DNA of 64,000 nucleotides from Pomphorhynchus laevis. Its lineage: Eukaryota > Acanthocephala > Palaeacanthocephala > Echinorhynchida > Pomphorhynchidae. Shown here one piece after another: positions 11,143 to 23,729 of the stretch; the first letter of the stretch is position 1; every line of letters starts with the position of its first letter. Where the stretch lies: contig WNNJ02003835.1 of assembly GCA_012934845.2 (NCBI GenBank), positions 62,001-126,000 on the forward strand. The letters run 5' to 3'. The translations under genes and the position numbers were made by a program. The notes under the pieces are model-generated. The model saw only the letters and a list, made by a program, of their open reading frames with translations. It was not told the DNA's origin and did no database searches.

Positions 11143-11719
11143 TTTATTTTAAACTTGAACTTTATTTAAGCTAAAGAATTCTACAATATGGTTGAAGGAT
11201 TCAATGCAAATATTATGAGTTGATATATGACTAACTATTCGAAATAAATTTTAGACATAATTGGTGTGGTTGATGCTTTCACAACACTTAAGATTGACCT
11301 AAGATTATAATTTTTTAAACGAAGGTTGAATACATCAAAAAGTTGCATTTCTTGTTTGAGAATAGAAACTCTTTTCTATTGTCTTAGTAATCTTTTGATT
11401 TTAATAAAATCAAATAGGGTGTAACATAATTTTGCAATATACGATTTAAATTCGCTATTATTTAATGTTCATACGACATTCTGCTGGGAGGCATGCTTCA
11501 AGTTGCTTAGTTTGGAATGTAGTTTGTCCTTAATTTTATGTTAATAATTATATTTGGATTATATTTTGATTAATGGCTGTAGATTAATAGAAATGATCAT
11601 TTCTATCGATTATTATTTTATTATTTTGATTGGACTATTAATTTACGCTGATATATAATAATATATTATATATTATATATAATAATATTTATTAATATAA
11701 TGTAGAGGAAATTTATTAG

Positions 11720-12690
11720 GGCACTGCGTCTCTCGACTTGGCCAAATGAAAGAAATTAAATAAAACATTGTGCAACGACTTCATTTGAGATAATATCAAT
11801 ATTTGATAGTCCACCGCTAGTTCCCAACAGGCAAAAGAAATTTAGCAGGTTTATCAGGTTAGCCGTAAACTTAACCTATCGATCTCCTTCAAAGATTTTT
11901 GTGCTAACACCGGGCACTCAAATACGTGGGATAAAGACTCACATATATCACCACAAAAAAAAACACACACACGAAACTCCACGTTTATGGACAGGTATGC
12001 GAGTGCGACAAAACTTGTCGTAATATCTATGTAAAGAAACCCTCCAAACGAGGGGCCGTTTAGAAGCACACGGAGACTGCCAACTCGTTTGCGTATTAAC
12101 TGGTGAAGTGTACATATGATGATCTGGCTTGCTAACCTTAATGAATCTGCCTTTACATTTGTCGATCTGCGCAAAATTAGCCGTCGTGAGGTCTGTCCAG
12201 ATTGCTGAAAGCGCGTACGACAAAATCGGTAGAAACATGACATGTAAATACTGAAGAGCACCACCAAAGGAAAGCTTACCTAAACATTTAACTCGCGAAG
12301 TGGCTATGACGATTTTCGCACATTTCTTTTCGATATGAAGCTTAAAAGACCACATACTTGTCAATAGCATCCCCAAGTACGTGTATTGATTACTGAACTC
12401 TACCTTCCTGCTGTTTAAACTAATCTCGTCATGCGAGCACAATCTGCCACCCTTACGAAACTTTACTACCTTTGTTTTATCGATATTGACTTTAATTAGA
12501 TTATTTGAACAGTAGTTAGCTAGAGCAGTGGTTACGTTTTGAGCCGATTCCAGATCTTTCGTTAGAATAACTAAGTCGTCAGCGTAAAGAACAGAACTTA
12601 AAGTTTGACATTCGTTTCTCAGATGAGACGGCAAATCATGGATATAAACAGAGAAAAGGATAGGGCTGAGCGGATCTCGCTGCATCACAG
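11720..12690 (-). mobile_element. R1/jockey-like LINE, 3' part only
   Basis: The frame at 12688-11948 reads a reverse transcriptase palm and thumb: QRDPLSPILFSVYIHDLPSH at the place of the usual GVxQGDPLSP, the catalytic YADDLVIL, then a VNIDKTKVVKF block, the YTYLGMLL primer-grip region and the ALQYLHVMFLPILSYAL connection region typical of R1-like LINEs. A second frame, 12267-11854, ends in a cysteine/histidine block (CESLSHVFECPVL). The two frames overlap, showing at least one frameshift. The element starts abruptly at about 12690 inside the palm, as in 5' truncation. It is dead. Confidence 0.75.
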
Positions 12691-12699
12691 GGATAATTA

Positions 12700-13300
12700 C
12701 AAATAATTACAAATAATTAATTATAATTACAAATAATTATATTAATTATTTATTAATATAATATAGTATATATAATACAAATTGTTTATCATACGACTGT
12801 TACAGTTTCTCTTATTATTTTCAAGTTTCGGAGAATCAATTTATCGATTACTATTCAATATTTAAATTTCAGAGATAATCTTTCAATTTATAAATTAGTA
12901 ATTGAAATATCTAATTCCTTAACTTTTACATGTCTTTAATTTCTTACTTTTGTGATCGAATGTGGACTTTTTAGTATCACGTCTAATTTATCCTTGTTAT
13001 GCTCATTTCTAAACTGTTCCGTAAATTCGATGAACACTTTCGATATCTGAACCTATCAGGGATTTAATTGTGCATGGACTGCGATGACTTTCAATACTTA
13101 GTTATGCATGTTTCATCGTTTTAGTGTGAAATATTGTAATTATTAAGTTTATTGTACATTTACTGTACGTATAAAAATGTTCTTTGCTGCTAATATCTTT
13201 TAGGAACTATCCTTTAGGCTAACATGATAATCACAGTTTTCGATATATTCATTATTTTCATACATTGTCAATATTTATAAATGAAATATTGATTATTGTT
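12700..13300. other. A+T-rich stretch without recognised features
   Basis: No supported gene or RNA was found. The first 80 bases are low-complexity ATTAATTATA-type sequence. Confidence 0.5.
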
Positions 13301-13304
13301 TACT

Positions 13305-13455
13305 GAATTCTGGGAGCAGAATCAAAAAAAAACTTATAATTTTTAATATTTCATTAAATATTAATTTTCAATATTTTTATATTGATGCTAACAGAAGTCA
13401 ACGAAATATTAAAAATTAAAGGTTTTCCTTTTTTGATTCTCCTTCCAAAATTCAA
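13305..13455. mobile_element. Foldback element, family F (worn copy)
   Basis: This is a near-palindromic element. The left arm, GAATTCTGGGAGCAGAATCA followed by an A run, pairs with the right arm, GATTCTCCTTCCAAAATTC preceded by a T run. The inner parts TTTTTAATATTTC and GAAATATTAAAAA also pair. The inner motif GATGCTAACAGAAGT is shared with the copies at 48.4, 53.5 and 54.1 kb. This is a non-autonomous foldback/MITE-like element with no ORF. Confidence 0.6.
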
Positions 13456-13459
13456 TAAA

Positions 13460-14440
13460 GAAAAATGGATCATCAAAATCAAATATTTTTAAATTATTCT
13501 GTAAATTCAAGAAAATTCCATGTATTTGATACATGGTTTTGACGCCTGTATTAAATATATGAATTATAATATATCATATAGGAAACGGAGTGTATTGATT
13601 TATATTTTAAGTAAATATGTAACGAAAAAAACATCATGATGTTTTTGAGGCTTTATTGCTTATAAATTATTTATATGCAATATAAGTGAACTCGACGTTA
13701 TTCAAACTTGCAGCTATATTTTGTGAGTTGCGAAATAAAAATTGACTATAATGTTCAATATTATATTGTGATAAAATGTCTCTATTGCGTGCCAATGTAT
13801 TTGTACTAGTAAGAGTTCGCAATATATTTAATAATTGTGTGAAATGAATAAGAAGTTACATTAAATGTTTATTTTTATTGACCCTAAAGATTTATGTGAG
13901 TAGTTTATGTTATAAATGATTTATTTTTAAATATTCTATTAATATTTAAGATATAATGAATGAAGTATATCATTAAACCTTTCAGCATTTAATCCTAACA
14001 CGTTTTATATTTCGAAAAAGATATATAAGCCGTAATCACGTATCAAGAAATAATGCAAGTTGTCGACAATTTAATTTCAAAGCACAAATTTAAATACTTA
14101 AAAACTACTGAGATAGAAGCTACCTTAAAACAAGCAGATTGAATGTACTCTAAGGCATCAATCTCTTTCAACGGCTTGTAAATAAGATAAATATTTCTAA
14201 ACAACGTAGAAGAGAACCACGTTTCCGTTCACACAATATTCATATGCATAACTAAAATCTTTTATGACGTCTTGATTAATCAATTATTGTCGTAATTAAT
14301 TGCAACATTTTCGGAATTGACGTTGGTATTGTCAGCTATCGAATTTTATAATTCGCTAAACAACAGAAGTAATTTTTAAATCTTTTCATCTTTTTGACTA
14401 CTAAAACAAAACCCAAAAAGCCAACACCCTTAAAAGCCTC
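13460..14440. other. A+T-rich stretch without recognised features
   Basis: I found no open frame, RNA gene or family repeat that I can support. Confidence 0.5.
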
Positions 14441-14449
14441 TTCAAAAAT

Positions 14450-17400
14450 ATATTCATATGCTATGTTGTATTTACAATCGCATCCACCGCATCAACTTAT
14501 TAGAAGCAACGATTACGTACCACATAAAACGACAATTGCCAATTACCGCAGCAGAGATTAATGGCCTTACATCCCCAAATTATCTTATCTCAACATTTGA
14601 AATCCTTGAACTCTTCTGGTCAATACCAGTCGTTCAAATATTCTTAAATTTTACTTCTACACGATATTCGAACGTGGGACGTAGTTAGTGTCAATATCCC
14701 CAACAATACTCAGTTGTTTCGTCTGTTGTCTCACTCATTTCATCCATTTCTGAACTCGATTATGTATATTCATACATAACTCGATTATGTATGAACGATT
14801 CATATACGAATCATTTAAAATTCATATATGATTACTCTTTGATGTTAAATAATCACAATGTTCGAAGGTATGTCCTAAATCTCTAATGTGTTCAGAAAGC
14901 ACGGTTATTACAATTTCCTTTGTCTATTTGGTTGAACCAAGTACATTTCGTGGCTTGCACCACACTTGCTCACACGATTCAAACTCAAAAATTAACGTAC
15001 AATGGTAATCTGCTCGACTATATGTATCCAGGTATGTTTAAACATCTACTGCAATCAAAAGAAAAGCTGCCGATTCTTGGCTGATATTATATAATGAGAC
15101 TGCTTTATGTGGTGAACACTGACAATTGACGTTTGCTTGATCATTCTATGATTTCGTTAAATAATTTCATTGCCTTTAAAACGATGCGTAGCTCGAAATA
15201 TCAAGAAAATACCCAACTTTCTGCAAATATTTGTCATCTGTAGCAACCGGAATTACGCGGAATTATCCTGTAGTATTTTAAAAAAGACCATATGTTAAAA
15301 TAACTTCAAGCAGCTTCTGAAGCTTCTCATCAGCGGTCTCGCACTGTAGATGCTTTCAAATCGAATATCGCATGAAGCCGCAGTAAATAATCTTAAATAT
15401 AACTTGTCCATATTATAAGTAACTTCAACAGCTAACCTTGTCGATTCTGTTTTGATTAGTCAATTACCACGAGGAAATATACACGAAGAAGGATCTGTTG
15501 TTGGACAAAGTGTGCATTCTTTAATCACTTCCGATAAGTCATTGTTTTTGACTGTAGTATTCACAATTCTGGTACATCAACGAGTTTTCTATGATCCAAA
15601 ATGATGCATATTGTTTAGCTTAATCAGGTCCGAGTAATCTGGCACGATGTCACTGTCGATTAATGTCGCAACGACCGATCTCTCATTTTGAACCCTTGTA
15701 AGCTGATCTGCTTATTTTTTAACGACCGAACATATTGTCAATGAACATTAAGTTACCATCCTTAAATGTTGCGCTAGGTATTGATAGTTGTCGAGGAATT
15801 CAGAATTTTTGCAATGTATCTTGTTTATGATCATTTTAACCTAAATGTAGTAACATTCAACCATTCCAACAATGTTGTTGAGTCTATTTTCACCAACAAT
15901 TTTTTAAATTCCATCTCGGCACCAAGTTTATAACTAAATAATTATTGGAGCATCAGAAAATTGCGAATTTTCTGAAGATGCTAATAGATGTTGGCAATAC
16001 GAATTTTCTTTTAGACATCCCTAAAACACGGTTACCTTCAGAATTCAAAGCATGATTAACATCTAATTTATATAAATAAAGATGTTTAGCAGAGTAATTT
16101 GCATATACATTCAACTTGTTAGCATATATCAATATATGATAACTTGTCAATATATTATTGAAGTAAGCATTTGGACCGTCGTGTACTAATTTGTCTCGAT
16201 AAAGAGTTTTTAATAATATTGATGGCATTATTCTTGAAGCACGTGGAAACTCAAAACCGGTACGTGTAAGCTGTACAAGCTAAAGTATCAACATACTCTC
16301 ATTAACCTGCATCTGGAGATAAGCTCTTTTAAGATTCACAATCATAGCTATTCCAGAAAAACCACCATTTTCGAATTTTCTCTTCGCATATAGTCACCGT
16401 ATGCCTACTAATACAACGAATAAGTTCTCTATAATTTAACACTGGTCTTATCTTGTCTTTTGATAACTGATTAATTATCAACAAGGTAGTCGTTATACTT
16501 ATATTTGGCAAGTATACCTTCACGAATCCACTTTTCAATATCCTCAAAAAAACTGGGACATTTCAACGGACTCTTGACAAAATGATAATGGGATATTGAT
16601 ATTTTCAACACAGAAGGGAAGGAATCCATTTCTATATTATAGTCCATTTTATTCCATCGATTTCAGATCCAATATCATTCTCACTTAATTCAATAAACGA
16701 TTAAATTCTTTATCGCTTTGAGATAAAGAATTCGATTTACAAGTAGCTTTTCTACTGCTTATAATCACGCATATTGCTTATTAATTTGTTACTGGCCACC
16801 CCATAAACCAGACATTTTGCCAATCTACACTTACATTAACTATCTCTTGGATCGTGTGCATTCCAATAATTAAATCCACATTCGCATAAGCTTCGGAGAC
16901 ACCATTGCTTTAACTTTCAAGGGCATAACGTGAATAAAGACATCAATATCTGGTAACCTAAACATATTACGGCATGAAAAAAGCATATAGAATAACATAA
17001 CCATAATCTCAGCAATATTACTAGCTACCACTGTATAGATGCAGTCAGTGTCAACTATTACGCAAATCTTGTGCAGTTCAGCATTATGTCTATAAGTGAC
17101 AGCACATCGGTTATTTTTATTGCGACGAAGTTGGCTCTGGCATTTCTATTCCACCGTTGTCGTTTCCCAAACTGTTCGTCTCAGACCAACAATTTTTAGC
17201 CGTGTGCCTTTTCCACCGAAGAGGTCGTCTAGAAAATGCGTTTAAAAAACGTTTGATCTATCTTTTTTTGCTCTTGTGACATTCTGATTGCATGCAGATT
17301 GAACATATACGGTTTTCCGTTAGAGAATTAATCAGGCTTCATTACGAATAACACCTGCGCTTGTTCGAAATTGTTTCAACTTTTAGTTCTTCAGTCGTCA

Positions 17401-17950
17401 TGAATATTATTTCTTTGGAAAGGTTTCCGGTAATGAAGAAACAAGGATTAGCTTGACAACTTTTTCGCTTTCGATATCGGTGGTGCGTATAATTCTTCTG
17501 ATTTCAGTAACATACACTTCGATAGGTTCTCCAGACCATTTCAATGTAAAAATTACATTAAAAGCCTCATATGGATTCAGTTTATGCCTTTTTCAAGCGA
17601 CTTTGTATATGATCTGCTTTACTTTTGCTTTTTCATTGATTTCGAGGTAAATTTCAAGTGCAAAGTAATCTGTAAAAGCATCGTCCTCTGCAAGCTTTTG
17701 GAGTCGAATAGCTATAACTTACCGAGCGAAATTTCTACATCTCCAGTTCAATCGTACGGTTGTACAACATCGGTAAATTTGATTTTACTTATCTTTAATT
17801 GGTTAGCTTGTTTAACGACAAGCTATTTTTAAGTCGTTTCTTTTTCGTTAAGACTAAAATATCAACTAAAAACAAACCCACTCAGAACAGCCTGTTCAAA
17901 ATGTATTTTTTTTGTCATGATGCATTCTAAATTGCATCTACCGCATCAAC
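14450..17950 (-). pseudogene. BEL/Pao-like LTR retrotransposon fossil
   Basis: Minus-strand remnants of a pol region are visible. The clearest is a reverse transcriptase fingers block (NQLSKDKIRPVLNYREL, within 16547-16329), typical of the BEL/Pao group. The following palm-side piece lies at 16228-15953. Sequence on both sides has the base composition of old coding DNA. A short direct match, GCATCCACCGCATCAAC at 14480 and GCATCTACCGCATCAAC at 17934, might be all that is left of terminal repeats. The element is old and broken in many places. The outer limits are approximate. Confidence 0.55.
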
Positions 17951-17959
17951 GGCCGTACA

Positions 17960-19607
17960 ATATATCCAAGTTGTTAGTGTGGACTCATATTTACGTTATA
18001 ATTTCGATCTTTTTATTACAATTTTATAATAATATAATATTATTTTATCATATATATGTATATGATATATTTTATTATATTATACAAACATTTTGATCAA
18101 ATTCAAAAAGTTTGTTTTTGATCATCAAACATTGCGACAACATTTATCTATACAAGTAATTTGCCTAAATTAGATCACTCATATGGCCAGAAAACTAGAC
18201 ATTTTAATTGGCAACAGCATTACAGTGAAATATTTAAGCGAATATTAAAATATTATCAACCTTTTAGTAAAATATCATTTAGACTTTAAACCATAAACAG
18301 GTAATCTGCTATTACCGACAATTTGCTCACTCCTTTCAAATTTGACGATCTTTGATTAGTATTAGCACTCAGCCTACTTTACGAGCAGTACGTGCTTGAA
18401 CTGTTTTAGGCTACTTGCGTGAGCTAGGATTCTCTTGCCACAAAATTACATTATGAGAGCAAAAGTAGTGAACTCAAAGATATTGCTGCAATATTTCTCA
18501 ATGTATGTTTACAAATTCCGAGATAACCGAAAGCCATCAAATATCCAAAGTGAGCTTGGTTGGAACACACCGCTTAGCTCGCTCGGAAATGAAAGAACCA
18601 GCGATTTTTGTCATAACAGCAAATAATGTATCAAATGAATCTTACCATCTACTGAGTAATATGCCTACTATAAATCGTTATCATAGGATTTAATAAAATA
18701 TAGAGTGTCACCTAATTTTAAATTATATTTAAACATTTGGATATTATATTTGAAATATTTAAAGGTGTGATTATTATTTGATCTTAGCCTTATAGTGTAC
18801 ATTTAAAGAGATTTTTTATCAATGACGTATTCTTGTTAGTTTTATTTTGTTTGAATTTAAAACACTAATCATCTCAGATAGGTTTTTTAATATCAACTAA
18901 AGTCGACCGGTAAGATCAATAATCTATCTAATTAAATCCTGATTGCTATCAAAAAATTAAATTAAAGTCAATTCTGCAATTGAGCAATCGAAATATCTAC
19001 GTATTTTCCTTTTTTACATTCATAAAATTTTAATTTTACTTTTAATTCATTCATAGAATTTTAATTATAAAATTAAAATTCATATAAACGTAATGATTTA
19101 ATTTTATATAAAATCGACCTTAAATCGTCGTTTTTATACTAAACGAACCTTAGATGTTTGGTTATTCACTGATCATAAATTGATTATTACTCATACATGT
19201 TCATTACTAATTACTATTAATTATTGCTGATTAATTATTAATCAATATTAATTGCTGATTAATTATTAATCAATATTAATTACTTAATTAATTTTATGAT
19301 TAATTATTGATTATTATTAATGATATCAATTATCTCATTAATATCATTATTAGCTAATTAGTATGTTTCTAATTGCGATTGCATTTTATTATATTTTTAT
19401 TCTCGTTATTCGTATTAATTATTCTATCTAAGAAATATCCCTAGATCTTAGACAATTAAGCTGCTTTTTTCACATAATCATAATAATGCCAAATTTGTTT
19501 CGGGAATGAAAATTTCTATTTGAATATTTTTTGTTCAATGAAACTTTTACTTAAAATGTTGTTCGCACTTGTTTATGTGAAAACTCCTTAATATTTTATG
19601 TTATAGG
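17960..19607. other. A+T-rich upstream region of the CK2 alpha gene
   Basis: No ORF here has recognisable similarity. 19195-19330 is low-complexity, with repeated TTAATTATTAATCAATATTA-like units. A splice-acceptor-like TTTTATGTTATAG sits at 19595-19607, 16 bases before the first ATG of the kinase. This suggests either an upstream untranslated exon or a trans-splice acceptor. No promoter can be identified by eye. Confidence 0.4.
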
Positions 19608-19623
19608 AAATTCGTATGCTTGT

Positions 19624-19950
19624 ATGAATCAATATACAAGTGAAGAATATTCAAATAATACAGAAAGGTCGAAAACATTGTCTAACAATACGTTAAGATC
19701 AACGTGCTCATTATTTGATAAAGAGCAATTGTTTCAACATTTTACTGTAATGAACCAAACGTACGACATGGCAGCGCTTAGGATGTCAGATATTACTGAT
19801 CAATACTCAGATTACGAAAATTATGATTTGAAATGGGGTCAATTTGATCGTTATGAAATTTTAAAGGCTATTGGTCGCGGAAAATTCAGTAATGTTTTCG
19901 AAGGATTCGATATAACACTGCTCAACAAAGTCATCATTAAAGTACTAAAG
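19624..19950 (+). CDS. CK2alpha: Casein kinase 2 alpha catalytic subunit, exon 1
   Basis: This is the first coding exon of a CK2 alpha Ser/Thr kinase gene whose seven exons (19624-19950, 20843-20944, 22895-22942, 22984-23040, 35009-35305, 38871-38971, 43173-43341) code for about 366 residues, within the usual 350-390. It encodes the CK2-type N-terminal segment (YSDYENYDLKWGQFDRYEIL), the glycine loop AIGRGKFSNVFEG and the ATP-anchoring lysine in KVIIKVLK. CK2 phosphorylates acidic Ser/Thr sites in nucleus and cytoplasm, usually as an alpha2-beta2 tetramer. The 75 or so residues before the conserved part are longer than normal and unlike the family. An internal methionine (MSDITDQYSDYE) would give a more typical start, so the start is uncertain. 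The donor is AAG|GTATGT in phase 0. Substitutions at several conserved positions suggest a fast-evolving lineage or a paralogue. Confidence 0.85.
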
Positions 19951-20506
19951 GTATGTTATTAAAATAGTAATTTGTCAAAATCAGTATTATAGTGAATTTT
20001 GAAATTTAATAAATTGTAATAAGAATATAAGGAATTTTTATATCACATTATTCCCAATTTTTTATCTGTTCACGGGTCATTATTAACAATAAATATTAAA
20101 AGGTAATTTAAAGTAATCAAATTCCAATAAAATTTATTGTAACTGATGCTAACTTTAATTGGCATCAGTTACAATAAAAATTACATTTTTTAACCAAATT
20201 AAACTAAAAACAACATGTTTATTAAATTTTATTAATTTAAGTTATTAACTTAATTTACATTAATTGCAAAAAGAATAATTTCATTACATTTTATTATGAA
20301 CCACTTAAGATGATATGCATAGGCTAATTTTTTAATTTAATTTATCAATACGTAAATAGCTGTTAATTGATGTATCAAAAATCTATTTATTACAGAGGTG
20401 TTCACTAGTAAAAATATCCTCAGCCGGTATTTTTTAACGATAATGAATATATATAATAAAAATAAATAAAATTAAATTGAAGGTTGCACCTTCCCCCATC
20501 AGCGAT

Positions 20507-20725
20507 GATTTAATTTGAAATCAGAAATAATTTCAATTAAATTTGCAAAATGTAATAAGAAAAGTCTTTCATCAAATCTAATTGCCAATAAAAGTAGATG
20601 AGTCGAATGATCGTCAGCCTACTTTAAAATGACCGAAACGTGAAACACAGGTATTGGATCAGTAGCTAATGAGGTTCACGAATAGTATTAACGCAGCGTG
20701 CAGAATAAAATATAGTCAATAAAAT
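20507..20725 (+). repeat. Dispersed repeat family B, copy 1
   Basis: A roughly 200-bp repeat within intron 1. It has TGATTTAATTTGAAATCA at the left end, a core with CCGAAACGTGAAAC, then GTATTGGATCAGTAG, and a tail with GTGCAGAATAAAA. At least four other copies occur at 37960-38160 (-), 38165-38345 (-), 40121-40375 (+) and 41075-41325 (+). The left part is A+T-rich, the core is not. No ORF and no convincing pol III box was found. The class is unknown. Confidence 0.65.
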
Positions 20726-20842
20726 TGTAGCAACAAACTGCAATGTCTATCCACTTAAAATACAGGGTATATACAAAATATTTAAATCTTATTAAATACA
20801 AGACGGTATAATAACAGTGTTAAACAGTACTATCTGTTTTAG

Positions 20843-20944
20843 CCAATCAAACTTAAAAAAATACAGCGCGAAGTTAATATATTGAATTCTCTACGTGGTG
20901 GGCCAAATATCATTCAGCTGCTAGATATTGTAATCAACCCAATT
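20843..20944 (+). CDS. CK2alpha: CK2 alpha exon 2
   Basis: Thirty-four codons in phase 0 on both sides. The acceptor is TCTGTTTTAG and the donor ATT|GTAAGT. The exon carries the basic substrate-recognition stretch, here KLKKIQRE (KKKKIKRE in the canonical enzyme, so partly eroded), the helix C glutamate in [10 protein letters not shown], and the CK2 hallmark LRGGPNI. It ends in the DIVINPI strand. Confidence 0.9.
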
Positions 20945-21260
20945 GTAAGTACATAAATACACTTCAATTTTTATTTACGTTTATCGAAATAGATCAATTT
21001 GTTGTAATGATGTCGAGTAAATTTTTACTTCTCAGAGATATTTGTAAATTTTACTAATTAATTGTTTGCTCAACAAAAAAATTGACGAAATTATTTTATT
21101 TAGCAAAAATTATCAGATAACGATATAAGCGTTAATAAACGTAAATTTATTAATCAATAAACTTAGTTAATTAGTTTGGCGAAAATTTATTAATCAATAT
21201 TAATTTATATATTAATATTTAAATTAATTTGTATAAGATATAGTATGAGATATAGTATTT

Positions 21261-21516
21261 GTTCGCGGCGATATATGCCGTTCTGCACCAGATTTCGACG
21301 CGTAGATCTTGAGGCTCGTATACAGGCAGAAACGGCCCGGACAAGTGAAATATGTAGGCAATGCTAGCCTACGCGATATCAACTATGGAGACGCCCCTTG
21401 TCATACAAAAAAAAGGAAAATAAGCTTCGAGCTTGCCCGGGCCGTTTCTGCCTGTTTAAGAGACCCAATATCTACGTGTCGAAATCCGGTTCAGCACGGC
21501 ATATATCGCCGCGAAC
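21261..21516. mobile_element. MITE-like element with about 85-bp terminal inverted repeats
   Basis: Ends are GTTCGCGGCGATATATGCCG and its complement. The arms at 21261-21345 and 21432-21516 are nearly identical throughout. They are joined by about 86 bp that contain a smaller hairpin (GTAGGC/GCCTAC near 21355-21375). It is strikingly G+C-rich for this window and sits in intron 2 of CK2 alpha. No target-site duplication is obvious, so the superfamily cannot be named. It has no coding capacity; the apparent ORF over it is just one arm read through. Confidence 0.8.
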
Positions 21517-21949
21517 CAACAGCATACTGACATCGTTTTGTGTAAAAATTTGATAATATTGGGACTCAAAATATATATAGATTTTCGAATGCTGATGATG
21601 CGTGCCCATTTGAATTGTACATATAATAATAACTTATATTAAAAAAATCAGTATATATAGATTAATTTTTTTAAATAAATTGAATTTATTATAACAAACA
21701 AAAAATTGATAATTAAACTGGAGAAACTCGTCAATCTTCGTAAACTTCTCCAAGTCTACCGCGAAATCTTCTATGCATATCAACAAATTAATGTTTTATG
21801 TTTTGGCAGAATGGCCCTCAAGTCCAGGGTCTTGGCGCGAAGAGAGATTCTGCGATGATAATATTTGCGTAGGGGTGTCGATTTGACGGGTGCTGGTGAA
21901 CTGATAGGAACCGGGAACATGGTAGCGCGGATCACTTATAGATTAAATA

Positions 21950-22325
21950 ATCGATTAAATATAGATTAAATAATAACAAAAATAAAATTTACAATTCGTT
22001 TTTTAATGACCTAAATGCTTACTTTGGTAAGCTGATTAATAGTGAAAGCTCGAATATATCTAAGATAAACATTTGGAAAGATTATATATTTGATAAAATT
22101 AAAAAGAAAATAAAAAAACAAACAATTATAAAAAGAAAGTTCAAATTAATAAAGATATGTATACAGACTTTACTAAATTTAAGGATAACTATTAATAACA
22201 ACTATTGATAAAGCTAGTAATAGCTTTGTCTTCATATGCAAAAACTTTATTATGATATACTAATGAAAGAGGTTAATTTTAATGATTTAAATGTAAATCC
22301 AACATATGTACGATAATCATATGAA
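21950..22325 (+). mobile_element. Penelope-like fragment (spacer and RT N-terminal region)
   Basis: This matches the stretch of the long copy from about 25205 to 25550: ACAATTCG then TGATTAATAGTGAAAGCTCG, then the ITNNYKRK-like region and the IDKASNSFVFICK-like block. It is broken in several places. It ends at ATGTAAATCCAACATATG, after which the sequence becomes a local palindrome of ATAATCATATG units. Confidence 0.7.
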
Positions 22326-22894
22326 CTATAATCATATGTTGGATAATCATATCCATCATATGATTATTTTCTTAAAATAAAATTATCCGTATCTGTGATT
22401 CACTTAATCACCGAATAAGGATCGTATGCCATAAAGTTGTAATTTAATCCTTTTTATATTACGGATAAATTTGGATGTAATTTAAATAATTTAGAATAAT
22501 GTTGAATAGAGGATAATATTACGTCCTTTTAAACTACAGTTAAACTTCATTAATTAAAATACCTATGATTTTTATTGTAGAATTTTTAGTGTTTGAATTA
22601 TTAGAGCATAACAGTTTGGGAAGCATAAAATTAATATTTAGAATATTGGTTAATGGAAACAGTTTACAATTATAGCCAAATCGTATCAGCTATTTTTAAA
22701 TTCATGTAAGTATTTACAAATTGCTATTCGAAAATGATGTCCAAACAATATTTGTAGTTAATTAAATATTGTTGATTTTTATCAATCATTAATTATTTTT
22801 TATGATTAATAATTATTAATTATTTTTTATTAATTATTAAATGCTCTAAATATCACGAATGTTTGTGTCACAATAGACTTTTGCGGCATTTTAG

Positions 22895-22942
22895 TACAAT
22901 AGACCTTCGTTAATTTTCGAACACATTAATAACGATCAACAG
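22895..22942 (+). CDS. CK2alpha: CK2 alpha exon 3 (micro-exon)
   Basis: Sixteen codons in phase 0 on both sides. The acceptor is GGCATTTTAG and the donor CAG|GTATGC. It encodes YNRPSLIFEHINNDQQ, matching the hinge region of CK2 (RTPALVFEHVNNTDF in the canonical enzyme). It is too short to stand out as an ORF; I placed it from the conserved hinge and phase continuity. Confidence 0.85.
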
Positions 22943-22983
22943 GTATGCATAGTATTTTTATAAGTGAATAAATTTTAATTTAG

Positions 22984-23040
22984 GCATATCACAAATTGTC
23001 GCCTTTGGGAACACAAAGATATATCTACGAAATTTTAAAA
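22984..23040 (+). CDS. CK2alpha: CK2 alpha exon 4 (micro-exon)
   Basis: Nineteen codons in phase 0 on both sides. The acceptor is TTTAATTTAG and the donor AAA|GTATGA. It encodes AYHKLSPLGTQRYIYEILK, corresponding to helix E of CK2 (DYDIRFYMYEILK). The intron before it is only 41 bp (22943-22983), in sharp contrast to the 12-kb intron after it. Confidence 0.88.
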
Positions 23041-23207
23041 GTATGATAAAATTATTCATTTTAACGAATTACTTTAAGGTGTTAATTTTGATAATTTTAA
23101 GTTTTTGATCAGCATTTATTTTTTTTATAATAAATGAATAAATAATTAACTAATGATTTAAATTTTTATAATTTTTTATTATGTGCAATGGACATATAAC
23201 AGCTGAA

Positions 23208-23598
23208 GGATAATAAATAATATACTTTGCATTAAAATAAGATACTAGATAGTTATTTCAGAGGAAATACATCATTAGCATGTATTTGGCCCCGCTGCTA
23301 TGTTGGGTAGAGGAGTTAGGGGCCGAAACCTGATAGCATAGCAGTTCCTCCTGATGACCTCTAATTCTTATTCTGATACAACGTCTGTTATTTATTAGTC
23401 AATTCATAAAAATGACGTTTATTTTAAATTTTATTTTTTATTTTTTATTTTTATTTTTAACTTGATTTAAATTATAGAAAATCTAAAAACAATTATTAAT
23501 TTTATTATTTAATTATTAAATTTTGATTTAGCATTATTATGTTTTGTTTATTTTATAATTATATAACAATACGTAGACTCAGTTAGCTGATTTAATTT
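23208..23598 (+). repeat. Upstream terminal repeat (pLTR) of the Penelope-like element
   Basis: Starts GGATAATAAATAATATACTT and ends CTCAGTTAGCTGATTTAATT. It is almost identical to 26741-27135. The core near 23285-23365 has the blocks GGCCCC, CTGCTATG, GGGGCC, CGAAAC, CATAGCAG and CTGATGA in that order. Confidence 0.9.
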
Positions 23599-23729
23599 GT
23601 TCTACTGACATGTTATTATTGACCTGTGGACTTTGTTTTCCCGATAATATGACCTCTGTCAGAAATACTGAAACTATGTATTATTGGTTACGACTTTACT
23701 ATTATTTTTTCTTATTTTCAAACAAGCAT

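Noticed and set aside
21309-21530. 73-codon ORF
   Set aside because: It is read through the arms of the inverted-repeat element at 21261-21516, with no protein resemblance.
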